Of a DNA stretch of 64,000 nucleotides, positions 48,470 through 60,999 are shown piece after piece. This stretch comes from Atriophallophorus winterbourni (Eukaryota > Platyhelminthes > Trematoda > Plagiorchiida > Microphallidae). The notes under the pieces were generated by a model that saw only the letters and a program-made list of their open reading frames with translations, made no database searches and was not told the origin of the DNA. The stretch is taken from contig JACCGJ010001757.1 in the NCBI GenBank assembly GCA_013407085.1, positions 1-64,000 on the forward strand, in the 5' to 3' direction. A program made the translations under genes and the position numbers. Numbering within the stretch: the stretch's first letter is position 1; every line of letters begins with the position of its first letter.

Positions 48470-49722
48470 TTATTAAATCATGATCAACACCATATAATTT
48501 AAAAATGAACAAAAAATGGACCATTCTGACGACAGAAAACCTGTATATTCAAAGGAAAAATTCTGGGAAAAGCCCAAGCCGCAAGGCATCTAAAAGCCTT
48601 TTGAATGCAGCTATTGATGTGCAAGCTATTAGTTCCTCAGGCAGCTTGTTCCAGCAGATTACCACTCTTTAACTGAAAAAGTGTTGCCTGAGATTCAGAC
48701 GGCTGTGGTTTTTTGCGAGCTTCAAGGTATGTCCTCTAGTTGAGGGGTTGATCGCTCGAGAGAACAGTATTTGACAGCCCTCGTCGCCCAAGCCTTTCAG
48801 GATTTTGAAAGTTTCTATGAGGTCACCCCGTAGACGCCGACGCCGAAGGGAGAAGAGACCTACAGAAATTGGGCGTTCTTCGTAGGGTTTCCCAAACATA
48901 CCTTCAACCATTCTGGTAGCCAGTCGTTGGACTCTTTCTAGTAGCAATATGTCCTTTTGAAAGAAGGGGCTCCAGGCTTGCACGCAGTATTCTAAATGCG
49001 GCCTGACAATCGCCGTATATAAAGGGATTAACACTTCCGTCGTTCCACATGTCTACAAGCCTAAATAGTTCTCCTTTAGCTCGTTGTGCAGCGGTGGCAC
49101 ACTGCGCAGTTCATTTAAAGTCCGCTATTACGAATATACCCAAATCCTTAATCCTCTGAATAGATTGAAAGTCGATCCTACCGTTATTCGCAGTTACTGT
49201 AATTCTGTCGACTGCTGCAGACAGCAGATGACATTTACTATGGTTCAGAGTAAGATCCGAATCCTGCGACCATTTATTGACCTTTTCAATATCTATCAAC
49301 AAATCACCGTGATCACTGGATCCGGTGAATTTGACAGCAACAGCAAACATGTAGCAGGGACATGACAACTGCGATGCCAGATCATAGATGAAGATCAGAA
49401 AGAGTATTGGGCTAATACTGAACCTTGTGGGACCCCACTGGTAACTGTTGCGAATTCAGAGGTAGTATCGCCTACACGGACCTGGAAGGATCTATCACGA
49501 AGAAACCTGGATATCCAGTCGTGAAGCTTACCAGATATGCCTTTGGCCGCGAGCTTCATCCCTAGGAACCTGTGACTAACCGAGTCGAACGCCTTACTAA
49601 AGTCTAAGTAAAAGACCTCTACCCGTCCGCCTTCATCCAGTTTCTTACAAACTCGATCTAAAAAGCATAAAGGATTTGAGAGACGCGAACTTCTTTTAGG
49701 AAAGCCATGTTGAACCGTGCTT
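48470..49722 (-). pseudogene. CR1-like RT, antisense, frameshifted
   Basis: On the minus strand: VQHGFPKRSSRLSNPLCFLD, FYLDFSKAFDSVSHRF and TSGVPQGSVL. After a shift near 49395 come SDLTLNHSKCHLL and RIKDLGIFV, then (49034-48669) IVRPHLEYCVQAWSPFFQKD and LLLERVQRLATRMV. The FADD box region is damaged (FAVAVKF). It belongs to a different subfamily from copies A and B. It abuts the palindrome at 49722. Confidence 0.8.
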
Positions 49723-50333
49723 GACAGAACCCATCTTTGTGTCATATTCGATTGCATTGCTTGCATCGGTTGCTTCTTCGGGAGAATTCTCGGTGAAACA
49801 ATCATTCTCCGCAATGTCTGCATGAATACGTTGGCTTCAATTTCTGACTTGTGTTTGACAGCTTTTTGTTGTAGTGCTAGATACGGAGACGGATGTTGCG
49901 TGTCACACCGCGTTGGTTGATGTACCGTCTGAATTGTAAGGTTGTCGCGAATGTTCGACTGCACGAAGGCGGAGTCGTTCTTAATGTTCATGAGACGGCG
50001 TTGTTAATCTCTGGTGGCTATGATCCAGCTTGAGTGGTTTCAGTGAGAGAGTCTGAATATTTGTAAATCGCGAGTTTCTAAGTCAGCTGATAAGAATGAG
50101 ACATTCAAATTGGTCGCCTGTCAGTGAACGTAATCTGAAGTGTTAACACTCTCTATGAATGCGGAAAAAAATCGTGGCATTACTCCTGACTAAAATAAGA
50201 CAGCGGTTACAAATATTAAGTAGAGATGATTGATTGCCAACTATTGCTTGAGTGATTCGACTCTCTCTTTAAATTTACGGTCAATTATTTTCTGAGGAAT
50301 TCTTTAATTGCAATTTGTCTAATTCCTCTACAA

Positions 50334-50648
50334 TCAATTTACGAAACGACACTCAATCATTGCAGTCATCTCCAGGTCCTTGAGGTGGATCCGGAATAAA
50401 TCATTATGACGCCGGATCCATGTGTCGAAGGTCACATTATTATACTGGTCGAAGTGACATTCAATGATAGATGACTCAAGTGTTTCGATTGACACTTCAG
50501 ACAGAAACTTCGGATTAAGTGGACATGGTTGGATCCCATATCTGTCGCCAAGTTGCGATGTGCTCGATAAGAGAGACAGTTGTGCCAGGCATTGAACTAG
50601 ATGATATGAGAGACCAATCACACTGAGACAGAGAACAGAACAACACAT
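50334..50648 (-). pseudogene. Ty3/gypsy gag fragment (left arm)
   Basis: 104 codons, MCCSVLCLSVIG at the start, then IECHFDQYNNVTFDTWIRRH, then a stop. It aligns with FHFDAESRTTLNAWFKKYED of the gag at 26352. It is a short N-terminal piece of capsid, lacking the rest of gag. Confidence 0.65.
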
Positions 50649-51585
50649 GATGGTTGCAAAATGATCAAGCCGAGAGTCAGGAGACAGGTTCGCAGGTCCT
50701 AGATATGGACAGGTTAAGTGTTCACATAGAGAACAGAAACGGGTAGACTTGTTTCAACCACGTGTGCAAATTAAATTTTCCAAGAGTACTTCAGCTTTGA
50801 TATAAACTCGGTGCCCAAATGCGAATCGTTCGTTCAAAATCAAGAAAGAGATGTATATAGTTGGTCAATAAAATAAGGTTTGTTTGGGCGAGTGATCTAT
50901 CGTATCGTCCATGATGATGCGAAGGTAAATAATTCTTATATACATTATAACTCCTAGTTAATTATATTTGTTTTTCACACACTATTTGGCAAATCAACCA
51001 TTGAACCTGGTCAAGCCTATGAGACGGATACACCCAAGGCTTATCATAACTTGTTTAGTGGTAAGGTAAAATCAGTGATGGTGGTTGACTGTTACTTAGT
51101 CATGTTCCTGTCCTGACTATCACTGTTATTATGACGAAGCTTCTGTGTCAGAAGTGAAACGTTACCAAAACCCGCTCTAACAGAATGCACATACATTTTA
51201 CTCAGGATCAATTTTTGTTGCGAAATTTAAAATTTTGTTTTTGTATGAACCATGTGTGCACTCCGCCGTTTTGCAAAAGTTAACCAATATACTTTTGACG
51301 CAAGAGCAAAAATTCACATAAACCACCATGGTTTTAATAGGTTTTGTGATTGGTTTCATGGTTCTAGAGCGCGACCTCTCTTTAGGGTTTTATGACGCCA
51401 ACTTGCACCAGTGATTGACTTATGAGTTTACGTTGACTCATCATCTACTGAACTTAATGTGTGCGGACTAAACTCTAGATCGATATTGCTAATAGATCGA
51501 TAGAATTAACTTATATTCGAGAGGCGTTTTTCAGACACGTTCATATCGTAGCGAGTCAGAAGTCAAGGCATTCCCGACAGAACGT

Positions 51586-54455
51586 TTATTAAGCTGAAAA
51601 TATAAAGTTTGTAATGAATCTGTGAGAGTAGTTTATGGGTAACGTTTCGCTTCTGACACAGAAGCTTCGTCAGACCAAGGTTGTCAGTACGAACAGGGAT
51701 CAAGCTTAAATTGCATTCACCTGACCAATCATACGCTTGTTAAGAACTGCACAGTCCATTGTGGATTCTGCGCTCGTTAAGAAGGACAGGCGCGTTCAAT
51801 ATCAACTGACGCACCACCACCCCTACGTGTCGTATAATCCCTTAATTGTTCTAGTCTTGGCAGGTGTGAATGACATCTGCTGACAGATTAGCGCGATTGC
51901 GTAATCGGTGCGCACACTAGGGGTTACGCACGTTAATGTTTATCCGCTGCAGGACCGGACGCCAGATTGTGGAGATATCAGCCCCTCCACCTTATTGACA
52001 GCATTCTTACCAGCCTTTGTTATCTCAACCGCCTCAGCGTGAAGTCGTTCCATGTATGGTTTTATTCCCCGCCTTATCACTTCTACGTTATCAAGATCTA
52101 CGCTGTGACCGGTGTCCAGCACATGTTCAGCTAGTGCTGAATCTCTTATCAGTGTTTGATATTCACTGGAATTGCGTGGCTGCTTACCGATTCGATTTTT
52201 GTGTTCACTTATCCTAGTACTGAGTTCTCTGGATGTTTGTCCGATATATACTCCCGAGCAACCCTTACAGTTGATTTTATATACGCAATTCGTCGCGCAG
52301 CCTGAAGGTGTTTTATCCTTGAGATGCGTTAATAAGGATCGGAGCGTTCTACCCCTTTTATACGTTACTCGTATACCTGCGTTATTCAAGATTCGACTTA
52401 TCCCTTTTGACGCTTCCTTAACGTAAGGTATAGAAACTGTTGCACGCCAAACTTTTTCCGTTTTGGGTGCTGGGTATTTAACCCGTTTCAGTTGGCGTTT
52501 AATTAGGCTCTTAGGGTAACCATGATCAGCAAGTCGACGACTAACTTCTTGATGGGCTCGCTTTTTATCGGTGGCATCGCTGCACAAGCGTTCAACTTTG
52601 TAGAGCAGCGATTTCGCAACTGAATTAAATACTTTTTGGGGGTGCGCTGATGAATACCTCAAGACCGCATCTGTGTCGATTGGCTTACGATAGACCGTAG
52701 TGCTTATTTTACCATTCTGCTTTCGCGCGAGACAGTCCAAGAATGGAAGTGTCCCTTCTGTCGACTCAATCTCCTTTTAACTTGGATTTTGGGATCCAGG
52801 TTGTTAAGGTAACTATGGAATGCTTCCAACCTGTCACGTTTCATGATGACGATGGCATCATCGACATAACGCCACCATATCTTTGGTCGAAGAGCTACAT
52901 TTTTTAGAGCTAACTCTTCAAAATGTTCCATGTACATATCCGCTAACACTGGGGAAATAGGTGAACCCATCGCTAAACCTTCCTTTTGCTTATATAACTG
53001 TCCATTAAACAAGAAGTGGTTCATATTCAGACAAATCGCTATACCGTTAACGATTTGCTGTACACTCAAGTTTGTACGATCTGCCAATGTCGCGTCTGAA
53101 TTAAGTGCATTTTTTGCTAATTCTAGAGCGCTAGTAGTGTCCACGTTCGTGAACAGGGCGCTTACATCGAAGCTAACCATCATTTCATCCTCGTCGAGCG
53201 TTATTGTACTCAAACGACGAACGAAATCAAAAGAGTTCTTAATGAAAGAATCCCTGTTCCCGACTAGCGGTTTCAACAAATGAGCGAGATGCTTCGCTAA
53301 TTCGTGTGTTGGGGATCCAATGCCATCCACGATAGGTCGCAGAGGGACGCCCACCTTATGTATTTTCGGGAGCCCGTAGAACCTAGGGGTCTGAGCAGAT
53401 TTCGGGTATAGCCTGAACCATAATCCTTTACCTAGTTCCTCCTTGATTCCACGCAAGTATCTCGAAATCACCCGCTTACGGTTATTCATAATCGACGTGG
53501 TTCTCCTGCTGTCAATAACTTCATAAGGACCTTCCGCAAGGTGTGATTCAACCTTATTTCTATAATCACTTTTTGAGAGTATCACCGTGGCCTTGCCTTT
53601 GTCGGCTCTAGTGATCACTATTCCCTCTTCTTTCCGCAGATTAAGAAGTGCTCGCTGTTCATCTTGCGTAAGGTTACACCTTTCTGGCTGTTGTTTCTTA
53701 ATAATACTGGCTATACAGTTGCGTAATGCGTCTGCCTGTGTTTCCGGTAGCTGAGTTAAGGTAGATTCTACACATGGAATGATATCTTCAGGTTTTAAAA
53801 CTTTTGTACTTAGTGAGAAGTTTAAACCTTTTTCCAACAATCTTTGTTCGGTCTGCGAGAGCGGCCTATCTGATAAGTTAATTACTTTAGAATATTGTTT
53901 AGCACTGTTATCAAAAGAACTAGTAGAATTACATTTATCCTTAGATGTTAAAAGAGTGGCGAACTTACGTTTCTGTTTCTCTCTAATTTGCTCCGTCTGT
54001 GTGGCCAAGACCTCGGCGTGTTTTCCACAGTTTTTGCAGAAATCCACATCAGATAACTCCGCTCGCAATTCGGACTTCAACCTGGAGGCTTTCGAACGCG
54101 CGTGTGTCAGGTTTTCGTTGGCCCTGTGAATCCTTCCTTTTAGAAAAACTTTGGATGCGGTTTCGGCAGCCTTCCTTGAATTGCGTCAATTATCTGGAGG
54201 TGTGACCACCAGATCCCTTGGTATGACTTTGTCGTGCTGACATCTCAGGTTAAAGACGCGATGATTCGTCCATCTGGCTTCTACTTGAGCTGTTCGTACC
54301 AACTTGCTGGCCAATTTGCGAACTCGTGGTTGGTAAGAGTCAGCAATGTAATGGAAAATGTTTGTGACAGATCGGGGAATCATAATCATGAAAAAATAAA
54401 GTTTGTAATGAATCTGTGAGAGTAGTTTATGGGTAACGTTTCGCTTATTAAGCTG
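51586..54455 (-). mobile_element. Penelope-like element with terminal direct repeats
   Basis: Element 51597-54444 is flanked by TTATTAAGCTG on both sides (51586-51596 and 54445-54455). Both ends carry a ~53-bp direct repeat (AAAGTTTGTAATGAATCTGT and onward to GTAACGTTTCGCTT), the pseudo-LTR of Penelope-like elements. The coding strand is minus. The uninterrupted right arm at ~57690-57705 shows the empty site. Confidence 0.9.
51940..54080 (-). pseudogene. Penelope-like RT with GIY-YIG endonuclease, one frameshift
   Basis: Frame 1 (54080-52704, 458 codons): N-terminal region with CKNCGKHAEV, then RFYGLPKIHKVGVPLRPIVD, MMVSFDVSALFTNVD, GLAMGSPISPVLADMYMEHF and YVDDAI, all RT motifs intact. A one-base shift near 52770 moves to frame 2 (52740-51940), which begins around FLDCLARKQNGK. 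This frame carries CKGCSGVYIGQTSREL and RISEHKNR (GIY-YIG) and ends at 51940. It is more complete than the element at 33393 and of a clearly different sequence, so a second family. Confidence 0.88.
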
Positions 54456-55351
54456 GTTTGAATCACACACACGGTTCGCATGTCTTCACGGCCGGATTGA
54501 TTCTGAGATAATCTCTCAATACTCAAAATGTTCTATTTAAAGTGTCTAATATAACATCTGCAATCCAAGTCGATATCATGCCATGCACGCATTGTTTTTG
54601 TCACTCGGCGTAAATGAATTAACTGATAGGAGAAGGAGCGAAGGCTGCAGAAAGGTGCCTCAAAACCAGGTTGTTTCGAAATATGTAGCACGTAAGTCTA
54701 TGATTTTTGTCATAGGGGGGAGCACAACCTTAATATAAATATAGTATTTATGATGGGCTCAAGAGGTTCATTATTAAAAACACACAAAAAACGGCCTCCA
54801 TTAAATCAGTATCTGATAACCAGATTTTTGGCAAAACTCAGCAGAGGGAAAGATGGAGAGAACCTCTCCTATTTTACTCTATGGACACTACGGTTTTAAT
54901 GCCTGAAAACGTTGAACGGTTGCCTAACATTATGCATTTAGATAAACCCCAACACTTCATATGATTCATAGCATAATCGATTGCTTAGCGAGTGGTGACG
55001 ATGGGATTCAACCTTACCTCATCAAGTGCAGTAGAACAGCATTATTACAGCTCTTCACTATTTGCTTCTAGAGTGAACGCATTGGACTACGACAGCAGAG
55101 AGGGTCTTTTCTAAATTCTTGATCTGCTATTTTGCCAACCAAGACTGATCAAAATCTATATTATGTTTCACTCAGGCTTGAAGGGCTCAGTTCATTTTAA
55201 AGGTTTCAGATCAAACACCTTTGAAATTCGCCGAAGCGCCAAACAAGGGCGCGTTCTTGCTCCAGCCTGTTCGGCATTTTCTTTGCTCTGCATACTATTT
55301 ACGCTTTTAGGAATAAGAATATAAGAAATTTACCTACGCACACAAAGTGGT

Positions 55352-56815
55352 GCGTATATATATATATATATTCACTGCAATTTTCAAGGACATGTGTACC
55401 TATATGGTCTGTGAACTGTACTCAATTCCTCGCATTTGTTGACAGTAAACGGCTGTTTGTTCTTCAACGACTAATATTTATGGGTATTTCTATCTCTTTG
55501 TAGTAGCAGACAATATGCTGGACTACAGAAGCAAACATATATCTTTATGTTATCCGCAAATATAGAGTTGTTACATCGAAACATTTCCGGTACTTTATTT
55601 ACATAAAAAAATGATCAGGAAAAGTACTGAACCTTGCGGAACGCCGCTATTTGCAGCGGTCGATTTTCATAGTGCATCGTCAACACCTACCTGAATATTG
55701 CGATCTGTTAGGTAGTCATTTACCCAATTCAACAACTTTCCAATAAACCGATGGCTTTCAAGCTTCTCAAAGAGTTGTTGTAGTTGGCCTGATTCGGTCG
55801 ATATCGACCATGGATGTACATCATAATCGCATGTTCTACATCTTTTTGAATGACTAAACAGTCCGATTTGGAAAGAACAATCTCTCCCACCGCAGTGGCA
55901 AAGATAGTCTGATCTCGTTTGTATAGCATCAGTTGCTCGCCGCCCGCGGGATCTGCGTTCAGCGGCCAAGAGCGGTATCTGCTACTCCCCAGCTTGCAGA
56001 CGACGCTTTACACAATACCTCCAATGTGAGCGGTCAAAAGCAAGTTTTATGCAACTTGTCAGGTCAATGCCAAGTCCTTTCATATTAGTTTTGAAAACGT
56101 CTTTGTACCGCAAGTGCGGTCTTCCCAATGGTCGACATCCTAATTGCAACTCACCACACAGTAGGTCTTTCGATATAGGACCATTTTAAATTCTGTAGAC
56201 ATGACGTAAACTCCGCGGGCGGCGCTGTCGCAATAGGATAAACATGCACGGTAGACCAGCTTATGAAAGCACTTCACTATCAGTCACACTGTCCAACCAT
56301 GATATCTTCAAGATACGACGGATGCTTCGTAGACGAAAAGCATTCAGAGGCATTTCGTGTCTTGCGTGGGTGGTCCAGGATTCACTGCCGTATAGTAAAG
56401 CATTTAGTACCATCATCTTTGTCTTTAGAGTCAGTTTGCCGTTACCCCGAACACGAGAGTTCCATCGTGACAGAATGACTTCTGCTCTGCTAATCTGTTT
56501 ATAAATATCCGTATAATGCGAGAGGTTATTCGCAATATTTGAACCAAGGTATGTGAAATGATGTACTGATCTAAGCTGTCAGTTTCCAACAGTGACGATG
56601 GGAGCCGATACAGTCCGTTGACCAAGGACTTCGGTCTTGCTCATGCTAATTGTTAGCCCAATGTCTTTGCATGTCGACGAAAAACGGTCCATAAGAGACT
56701 GAAGGTATTCTCTGGAGTGAGCAATAAGGGTGTATCATCAAGAACCATCAGGGTTCGGATTAGCACATTCAGCGCATTGGTTTTCGCTCTCAACTGGTAC
56801 AGGTTGCAAACGTTA
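55352..56815 (-). pseudogene. Palindrome loop: RTE-like and CR1-like RT remnants
   Basis: On the minus strand from ~56660 to 55960: MSKTEVLGQRTVSAPIVTVG, HHFTYLGSNIANNLSHYTDI, MVLNALLYGSESWTTHARHE and LRSIRRILKISWLDSVTDSE. This is the C-terminal part of an RTE-type RT (KTEV, YLGS, LLYGSESW and IL.I.W boxes). The end matches the usual DLT...A.DR..WR tail. A smaller CR1-like piece, KLESHRFIGKLLNWVNDYLT, lies at 55760-55670. A (TA)n run sits at 55354-55371. Confidence 0.75.
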
Positions 56816-59575
56816 CCACCACTTTGTGTGCGTGGGTGAATTTCTTCTCTTCTCGTCCTGAAAGCGCAAATAATAAGCAAAGCAAAGAAAATTCCGAACA
56901 GGTTGGAGCAAGAACGCGCAGTTGTTTGGCGCCTCAGCGAATTTCAAAGGTGTTTGAACTGGAACCTTTAAAATGTACTGAGCCCTCCATGCCTGAGTGA
57001 AACGTAATATGGATTTTGATCGGTCTTGGTTGGCAACATAGCAGATCAAGAATTTAGAAAAAACCCTCCCTGCTGTCGTAGTCCAATGCGTTCACTCTAG
57101 AAGCAAATGGTTAAAAGCTGTAATAATGCTGTTCTATTGCACTTGATGAGCTCAGGTTGAATCCCATCGTCACCACTCGCTAAGCAGTCGATTGCGATAT
57201 AAAGCTCATGATTTGTTGGGGTTTATCTAAATGCATAATGTTAGGCATTAAAACCGTAGTGTCCATAGAGTAGAAATAGCAGACGTTCTTTCCCATCTTT
57301 CCCTCTGCTGAGTTTTGCCGAAAATCTGGTTATCAGATACTGATTTAATGGAGGCCGTTTTTTTTTTGTTTTTAATAATGGCCCTCTTGAGCCCATCATA
57401 AATACTATATTTATATTAAGGTTGTGCTTCCCCCTATGACAAAAATCATAGACTTACGTGCTACATATTTCGAAACAACCTGGTTTTGAGGCACCTTTCT
57501 GCAGCCTTCGCTCCTTCTCCTATCAGTTAATTCATTTACGCTGAGTGACAAAAACAATGCGTGCATGGCATGATATCGACTTGGATTGCAGATGTTTTAT
57601 GAGACACTTTAAATAGAACATTTTGAGTATTGAGAGATTATCTCAGAATCAATCCGGCCGTGAAGACATGCGAACCGTGTGTGTGATTCAAACCAGCTTA
57701 ATAAGCGTTCTGTCGGGAATGCCTTGACTTCTGACTCGCTACGATATGAACGTGTCTGAAAAACGCCTCTCGAATATAAGTTAATTCTATCGATCTATTA
57801 GCAATATCGATCTAGAGTTTAGTCCGCACACATTAAGTTCAGTAGATGATGAGTCAACGTAAACTCATAAGTCAATCACTGGTGCAAGTTGGCGTCATAA
57901 AACCCTAAAGAGAGGTCGCGCTCTAGAACCATGAAACCAATCACAAAACCTATTAAAACCATGGTGGTTTATGTGAATTTTTGCTCTTGCGTCAAAAGTA
58001 TATTGGTTAACTTTTGCAAAACGGCGGAGTGCACACATGGTTCATACAAAAACAAAATTTTAAATTTCGCAACAAAAATTGATCCTGAGTAAAATGTATG
58101 TGCATTCTGTTAGAGCGGGTTTTGGTAACGTTTCACTTCTGACACAGAAGCTTCGTCATAATAACAGTGATAGTCAGGACAGGAACATGACTAAGTAACA
58201 GTCAACCACCATCACTGATTTTACCTTACCACTAAACAAGTTATGATAAGCCTTGGGTGTATCCGTCTCATAGGCTTGACCAGGTTCAATGGTTGATTTG
58301 CCAAATAGTGTGTGAAAAACAAATATAATTAACTAGGAGTTATAATGTATATAAGAATTATTTACCTTCGCATCATCATGGACGATACGAACAATAGATT
58401 CACTCGCATAAACAAACCTTATTTTATTGACCAACTATATACATCTCTTTCTTGATTTTGAACGAACGATTCGCATTTGGGCACCGAGTTTATATCAAAG
58501 CTGAAGTATTCTTGGAAAATTTAATTTGCACACGTGGTTGAAACAAGTCTACCCGTTTCTGTTCTCTATGTGAACACTTACCCTGTCCATATCTAGGACC
58601 TGCGAACCTGTCTCCTGACTCTCGGCTTGATCATTTGGTAACCATCATGTGTTGTTCTGTTCTCTGTCTCAGTGTGATTGGTCTCTCATATCATCTAGTT
58701 CAATGCCTGGCACAACTGTCTCTCTTATCGAGCACATCGCAACTTGGCGACAGATATGGGATCCAACCATGTCCACTTAATCCGAAGTTTCTGTCTGAAG
58801 TGTCAATCGAAACACTTGAGTCATCTATCATTGAATGTCACTTCGACCAGTATAATAATGTGACCTTCGACACATGGATCCGGCGTCATAATGATTTATT
58901 CCGAATCCACCTCAAGGACCTGGAGATGACTGCAATGATTGAGTGTCGTTTCGTAAATTGATTGTAGAGGAATTAGACAAATTGCAATTTAAGTATTCCT
59001 CAGAAAATAATTGACCGTAAATTTAAAGAGAGAGTCGAATCACTCAAGCAATAGTTGGCAATCAATCATCTCTACTTAATATTTGTAACCGCTGTCTTAA
59101 TTTAGTCAGGAGTAATGCCACGAATTTTTTTCCCGCATTCATAGAGAGTGTTAACACTTCAGATTACGTTCACTGACAGGCGACCAATTTAAATGTCTCA
59201 TTCTTATCAGCTGACTTAGAAACTCGCGATTTACAAATATTCAGACTCTCTCACTGAAACCACTCAAGCTGGATCATAGCCATCGAAGATTAACAGCGCC
59301 GTCTCATGAACATTAAAAACGACTCCGCCTTCGTGCAGTCGAACATTCGCGACAACCTTACATTTCAGACGGTACATCAACCAACGCGGTGTGACACGCA
59401 ACATCCGTCTCCGTATCTAGCACTAGAACAAAAAGCTGTCAAACACAAGTCAGAAATTGAAGCCAACGTATTCATGCAGACATTGCGGAGAATGATTGTT
59501 TCACCGAGAATTCTCCCGAAGAACCAACCGATGCAAGCAACGCAATCGAATAGGACACAAAGATGGGTTCTGTCA
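56816..59575 (-). repeat. Right arm of the large palindrome
   Basis: Reverse complement of 49722-55351 without the Penelope-like insertion. Differences by eye are mostly single bases and small indels (for example the T-run at 57359-57369). Holds the empty site at ~57690-57705, the repeat shared with LINE copies A and B (57700-58080), a short Penelope-like 5' fragment (58120-58170) and a gypsy gag. Confidence 0.9.
58635..58961 (+). pseudogene. Ty3/gypsy gag fragment (right arm)
   Basis: 108 codons; from the second Met on, its translation equals the left-arm copy at 50648-50334. The capsid-like core (ECHFDQYNNVTFDTWIRRH) is present and the rest is lost. Further gypsy pol sequence follows downstream on this side only. 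Confidence 0.65.
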
Positions 59576-59611
59576 TTAAAAAAACCAACCAGAAGACACC
59601 AAACAAAATAA
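59306..59611 (+). pseudogene. Open frame across the outer palindrome boundary
   Basis: The first ~90 codons (MNIKNDSAFVQSNIRDNL onward) match the minus-strand ORF at 49991-49722. The last ~10 are unique to the right side. Probably part of gypsy gag-pol, but no domain is recognisable. Confidence 0.5.
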
Positions 59612-59719
59612 AAGGTTCCTTCCCCCGTCGTTCCACCCGAACATCAAAACCCTTTCCACGATAAATCAACCTTGATGCTTATCTGCAGTATGTAAATCCC
59701 GTTGTACTCAAATACGCAA

Positions 59720-60580
59720 CCGTCGAAGTTAATGTTTATCCTCTACGATTTCAAGTTCATATGGCTTCTGATAACACCGTTAATTTCGGCATTAACATGG
59801 AAATCTCTTGGCAGTTGAACACGTGAAACCCACTCGTAACAAAGTAATGAGTACACGTGGCGATGCGCTGAACTTCTACTGCCAGGTACTCTACGTTGTG
59901 AATTTTCGTGGTTGTACTATATAAGCATCATGTTTCATATCCCATTCCAAACTTAATCTATTGGTTCTTTAAAGAATCGAACAATTGTGTCTGTACAGCT
60001 ACTGACAGCCACGATGAAGAACCAAGCTCAACCAATCGAACATTATTCTATCTCATCGAACAATGTAACGGAGAATTCATAGATGTATATCGTGATAACT
60101 TGGCACAATGAATGATATTTCAAGCTAAATTACATTTGCTGCCCGCACAAAATCTGTTTTCCAATCCAACACTCAATTATTGTACTCCTCTTTCGAACAG
60201 GTATACGCAGAGCTCACTCGAATACAAAAAACTCGTGTCCTTGTGCCTGTCACATAATCCCCAGGTTTCCGTAAAAACACCAATGGTTCGATTCCTATTT
60301 GCGCCGACTGTTACCCGTTACCTGTCCCCGAAGATGTGTTCGCAATCCTAAACGGAGGCTATGCAAAATGGAGTTAGCGGATGCTTACCTCCAAATAGAA
60401 GTTGATCTGGTAGTAGCGAACTAATGACTATCGATACATATCGCGGCTTGTTCCAATAAACTAGATTACCGTTCGGAATAAAAAAAACGCTCTAGCTATT
60501 TTCCAACAAGTCATGGACACAGTATTTTTCTGAACTTAACGAAGTAGCAGTATATGTGGATGATATTATAATTATGAGAT
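59720..60580 (+). pseudogene. Ty3/gypsy pol remnant (protease to RT)
   Basis: In shifting + frames: ELTRIQKTRVLVPV, YPLPVPEDVF, AKMELADAYLQIEVDL, GLFQ, RLPFGIKK, FQQVMDTVF and VYVDDIIIM. The order is the RT of Ty3/gypsy elements with the YVDD box intact. Stops and small indels break it. Likely the continuation of the gag at 58635. Confidence 0.75.
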
Positions 60581-60759
60581 CATTGTCCAATCAATGACAA
60601 TCGCTTATAGTAGCTCTCCTTCAACGTATAAAAAACTGTTTTTCGTCTACGACTGTGAAAATACCAATACTATCTTAGATTTATCAAGTATCTTAGATTT
60701 ATTTTTGATGCATCTGGCCGTGACACATACCCGGAGATCATTTGGGCTCTGAAGGAGAT

Positions 60760-60960
60760 ATCACCACTGGATGAAGTTCATGCAGTACATGGTTGCTACA
60801 TCGACATTTTCAAAGCGTTTGATGCAGTCAAACAAATTTTTTTAATAAAACAGCTCGAAGCTAATGCAATAACGGGGAATAGACTCCGCATTGATAGTGT
60901 ATCTCTCATTGACATCCCCAGTTGGAATATCTGGGTCAAATGTTAGGTTTGATGATTTTC
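60760..60960 (+). pseudogene. CR1-like RT fragment
   Basis: DEVHAVHGCYIDIFKAFDAV then LIKQLEANAITGNRLRI, the A-box region of a CR1-like RT. About 200 bases only. Confidence 0.55.
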
Positions 60961-60999
60961 GGTTCTTAAGCTTTCATCATAATCAGTAAATTCCAGGAC

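Larger units (their letters stand above)
49722..55351 (+). repeat. Left arm of a large palindrome
   Basis: Reverse complement of 56816-59575, apart from a 2848-bp Penelope-like insertion (51597-54444). Homology starts at TGACAGAACCCATC (left) and ends at ACGCACACAAAGTGGTG (55335-55351). The arm contains a gag ORF (50648-50334) identical in translation to the right-arm copy, plus a repeat shared with LINE copies A and B. Confidence 0.9.

Noticed and set aside
53779..54129. Plus-strand 116-codon ORF
   Set aside because: It is the shadow of the Penelope-like RT on the other strand.
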